Shown: positions 42,015 through 44,400 of the stretch, one piece after another
Position numbering within the stretch: the stretch's first letter is position 1
Layout: the number at the start of each line of letters is the position of its first letter
From: Oscillospiraceae bacterium
GTDB taxonomy: Bacteria > Bacillota > Clostridia > Oscillospirales > Acutalibacteraceae
DNA: 44,400 bases
Assembly (NCBI GenBank): GCA_902790325.1
Contig: CADARP010000017.1
Location: 1-44,400, forward strand
Direction of reading: 5' to 3'
The notes under the pieces: generated by a model
What the model was told of the DNA's origin: nothing
Seen by the model: only the letters and a program-made list of their open reading frames with translations
The model's database searches: none
Made by a program: the position numbers and the translations under genes

Positions 42015-44138
42015 CTATACCGAAAAGATGCGGCGGATGCGGTCGAAAAGATCCGTGCCTCGGTCTTTCAGACAAACGATCGTCTCCCGCAGAACATAGA
42101 TGATCTTGTGGAAAAATCCTTGGATGCGATCCCACAGATCCTTTTCGTGCGTTTCTCCGCAGAGCGGGCAAAAGTCCTTGTACTTAAGACCAAAGCCTCT
42201 CTCGAGCGCGGTCTCATCCGATAACGCATATTCCTGCGTGATCTGCGGAACACGGACAGGCAGTCTGCCCGTAATCTTTTCGTTCTTTGCAAACATCATA
42301 TAGACAGCCGCCGGAATGCAGGGACCGTACTGCGGAACATCGCGCTCCAGTTCACGCGGGTCCTCGCTCATCCCCTTGTCCGACCAGCACTGCATAACCG
42401 CGTCGGCGTCCGGGAATCGAACGGCTTCATACGGCAGACGCGCGCCGAGTACAATGAACTTCGCGCCCGCCTGATGCGCCGTCTCGATCATGTGGTCGAT
42501 CTGTGCGCCCTTTGCACCTGCCGACTCGTTCGGATTGAAGTGTGCGGCCTTCGTGATTTCGGAAATGGCCATGACCACGTCGGACTGCCGGATCTGCGCG
42601 TCGATCGTCTCTGCCGGCGTGCTGCCGTAGCAGCCGACCGTCACCTGCATCCCTTCGGGAAGGAGACCGTTGTCTGCGGCAAGGTTCTTGCCGTATTCCA
42701 CGGACAGCTTCTCGTTGTCGTATGCAGTCAGGAGCAGGACCTTTTGATCTTTCTCACGCAGCGGGAGCAGATCATTGTCGTTTTTCGTCAGCGTTACGGA
42801 ACGCTTTGCGATCTCGAATTCCTCGTCGTGGTGCGCTTTGGAACCGACGGTTGCAACGGCTTTTTCGATCCTCGCATCCAGGTTTTCCGTGTCATAAGGC
42901 TTCAGCAGCCCGTGCTTGTCCTTCAGCGTCAGAATGCGGCGAACGGACGCGTTGATATTGTCCATGGAGATCTTGCCGCTGTCCGCAAGCGCGGTTATCG
43001 CGGCAATACCGTACTTCAGCCCCTGAATACCCGCATCCGAATACGGTGCGACGGGCATGAGCAGGATGTCCACGCCCGCGTTGATGGCCAGAGCCGCAGA
43101 GTCCACCGGATCAAAATGCTTTGATATGGCGTCCATGTTCATCGCGTCGGTCACGATGACTCCGTCAAAGCCCATATCACGGCGCAGGATGTCTGTCATG
43201 ATCGTTTTGGAAAGCGTCGCCGGAAGATAGATCTCTTCTCCCGTAGACTTGGAAACGTAAGTCGCGGTTTCGATTTTCGGGTATTGGATGTGCGCCGTCA
43301 TGATCATCTCCGCACCGGCAGCGATCCCCGCGGCAAAGGGGATCAGTTCGTTTTTCTGCAGCTCGGCATAAGTTTTACCTATCTGCGGCAGTCCCGTATG
43401 GCTGTCGGTTCCCGTGTCGCCGTGGCCGGGAAAATGCTTGAGAGCCGTCATGATCTGTTCCTTGTGCAGTCCCTCGATAAAGGCGGTTCCCAAAGAGGAA
43501 ACGACGGCGGGATCGTCCGAAAAGGAGCGTGTGCCGATAACGGGATTTGCGGGGTTGTTATTGACGTCCATGACCGGCGCGAAATTGACGTTAATCCCCA
43601 GCGCAGCAAGCTCCTCGCCGATGATCTCTCCGGTGCGGCGCGCCGCAGACCGTTCGCCGATCGCGCCCAGCGCCATATTGCCGGTCATCTGCGTCCCCGT
43701 CGCCAGACGCGAAACAACGCCGCCCTCCTGGTCGATGCTGACCAGCATCTGCGGCTTGCCCGGCTTTGCGTTGGCTTTTTGCAGACTGTCCGTCAGACGG
43801 AGCGTCTGCTCGGCATTGACCGAATTCTGCGCAAACAGGATCACGCCGCCGAATGTATAGCTGCCGAACAGATTCTGAAGCTGTGTATTGAGCTGCGTGA
43901 CGTTGACGCCGTCATAATACCGCGGCGCGATCATAAGCATCTGCGTGATTTTTTCCTCGGTCGTCATGGAACGGAGCATGTTTTCGACCGCTCCGTCGGT
44001 TTTTCCGGCAGAGCCTTCCGTCTGCTGCGCCGCCGACGCAGACACTGTCCAAAGCGTGAGCAGCATCGCAAGCAAAAGACAAATCGCGGTCGCCTTTTGC
44101 AGTCGTCTGTTTGTGTTGTTTTTCTTTCCGTGTTGCAT
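42015..44138 (-). CDS. Secreted GH3 beta-N-acetylhexosaminidase (NagZ-like)
   Basis: 707 residues; ATG behind GGGAGAG. A signal peptide covers ~1-37. The GH3 N-terminal barrel (~50-390) includes VSIDQEGGVVSRL, the NagZ-type His/Asp loop KHFPGHGDTGTDSHTGLP near residue 240 that supplies the general acid, and the nucleophile Asp in VIVTDAMNMDAI near residue 330. A GH3 C-terminal alpha/beta domain follows (~440-645). The enzyme should release terminal N-acetylglucosamine from peptidoglycan or host glycans outside the cell. Unusually, the chain ends with a ~45-residue tail: CPLCGETHEKD followed by amphipathic helices (WDRIQGFFHKIIYVLRE). A promoter lies at 44174-44202. Confidence 0.93.
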   Translation of the reverse strand: MQHGKKNNTNRRLQKATAICLLLAMLLTLWTVSASAAQQTEGSAGKTDGAVENMLRSMTTEEKITQMLMIAPRYYDGVNVTQLNTQLQNLFGSYTFGGVILFAQNSVNAEQTLRLTDSLQKANAKPGKPQMLVSIDQEGGVVSRLATGTQMTGNMALGAIGERSAARRTGEIIGEELAALGINVNFAPVMDVNNNPANPVIGTRSFSDDPAVVSSLGTAFIEGLHKEQIMTALKHFPGHGDTGTDSHTGLPQIGKTYAELQKNELIPFAAGIAAGAEMIMTAHIQYPKIETATYVSKSTGEEIYLPATLSKTIMTDILRRDMGFDGVIVTDAMNMDAISKHFDPVDSAALAINAGVDILLMPVAPYSDAGIQGLKYGIAAITALADSGKISMDNINASVRRILTLKDKHGLLKPYDTENLDARIEKAVATVGSKAHHDEEFEIAKRSVTLTKNDNDLLPLREKDQKVLLLTAYDNEKLSVEYGKNLAADNGLLPEGMQVTVGCYGSTPAETIDAQIRQSDVVMAISEITKAAHFNPNESAGAKGAQIDHMIETAHQAGAKFIVLGARLPYEAVRFPDADAVMQCWSDKGMSEDPRELERDVPQYGPCIPAAVYMMFAKNEKITGRLPVRVPQITQEYALSDETALERGFGLKYKDFCPLCGETHEKDLWDRIQGFFHKIIYVLRETIVCLKDRGTDLFDRIRRIFSV

Positions 44139-44173
44139 TGTCTTCTCTCCCGAATTGTTCTTTTTGTGAATGC

Positions 44174-44202
44174 ATTATATCGTATATTTTGTAAATATGC
44201 AA
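44174..44202 (-). promoter_or_regulatory. Promoter of the GH3 gene
   Basis: Minus-strand TTGCAT (44202-44197) and TATAAT (44179-44174) with a 17-bp spacer; the leader is about 30 nt. Confidence 0.7.
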
Positions 44203-44214
44203 GATAGCGGCACA

Positions 44215-44250
44215 TAAAAAAAGAACGCCTATTCTATCAAAACAGACGTT
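44215..44250 (-). terminator. Terminator repeat copy 2
   Basis: AACGCCT pairs imperfectly with AGACGTT around a loop nearly identical to the copy at 40143. On the minus strand it is followed by a run of T. It would end a transcript coming from beyond the right edge. Confidence 0.7.
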
Positions 44251-44258
44251 CAGCTATG

Positions 44259-44386
44259 GCGCCCCAAACAGGAGATTCCCCTGATAGGGGAAATATCCCG
44301 CAGGGACATAAGGGTATGGGCGAAGCCGTACCTCGAACCTGTGACACCTCGGTCAGAAACATAGTCGGCTCGCTCGCTTGGGGCGC
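44259..44386. repeat. Inverted-repeat-bounded element at the right edge
   Basis: GCGCCCCAA at 44259-44267 and TTGGGGCGC at 44378-44386 are perfect inverted copies. Inside is a CCCCTGATAGGGG palindrome. The minus-strand frame is open across it but lacks a start site and looks repeat-derived. The element may continue past the window. Confidence 0.45.
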
Positions 44387-44400
44387 TTCGCGATCCTCCT

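Noticed and set aside
44300-44400. Possible minus-strand tRNA, suggested by GGTTCGA
   Set aside because: The flanking bases do not form a T-stem, and no acceptor or anticodon arm can be drawn.
1-44400. CRISPR array, prophage or known defence operon
   Set aside because: No regularly spaced direct repeats with unique spacers, and no Cas, integrase, capsid or toxin-antitoxin proteins were recognised.

Overview
The window looks like chromosomal DNA from a Clostridia-class Firmicute, probably an Oscillospiraceae/Ruminococcaceae-type gut bacterium. This is inferred from strong AGGAGG ribosome sites, TTGACA-N17-TATAAT promoters, an AgrC/LytTR two-component pair, a fused nadD-yqeK followed by rsfS and leuS, BspA-type leucine-rich-repeat (LRR) surface proteins and cohesin/dockerin modules in a GC-rich genome. 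No phage, transposase, CRISPR array, rRNA or tRNA was recognised.

Layout. 1-2300: a palindromic repeat, then an AgrC-like histidine kinase and its LytTR regulator on the minus strand. Their upstream region holds helically phased repeats and a divergent promoter that has no gene behind it. 2300-3060: repeat-rich intergenic DNA and a small XRE regulator. 3134-7753: a giant secreted LRR protein ending in both a cohesin and a dockerin. 7883-8260: a single-gene unit resembling DUF1874. 8442-19105: ten tightly packed plus-strand genes (zinc-ribbon/TPR membrane protein, small membrane protein, SufC, SufB-like, MFS carrier, ABC ATPase and permease, NadD-YqeK fusion, RsfS, LeuS). 19231-20530: rpsU and an M24 aminopeptidase. 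20631-22092: a locally AT-rich pair, an XRE regulator and a zinc-ribbon Thr-rich membrane protein. 22317-23459: a citrate/anion-type permease. 23550-30227, minus strand: a cohesin-dockerin protein, two LRR-dockerin proteins and dUTPase. 30394-34888: a condensation-like acyltransferase, an MBOAT acyltransferase, a DHHW/AlgX-like protein (an envelope O-acylation set) and a family 4 uracil-DNA glycosylase. 35288-39940: a 1492-residue secreted beta-helix/repeat protein and an unannotated 53-residue ORF. 40441-44138, minus strand: a DUF4434 protein and a NagZ-like GH3 enzyme. 44219-44400: a terminator and a palindromic repeat.

The most interesting system is a possible cohesin-dockerin surface assembly built from LRR proteins instead of cellulases. 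Two proteins carry cohesins and four carry dockerins. The three LRR-linked dockerins share one specificity signature (LK at positions 10/11 and RR at 17/18 of the first F-hand). The dockerin on the small cohesin protein is different (IT and AD). This would let the small protein bind LRR proteins through its cohesin and dock elsewhere itself. A second point of interest is the agr-like arrangement at 2113-2340, where phased repeats sit between the two-component promoter and an orphan divergent promoter. A 12-mer from these repeats recurs upstream of the cohesin-protein promoter at about 24640.
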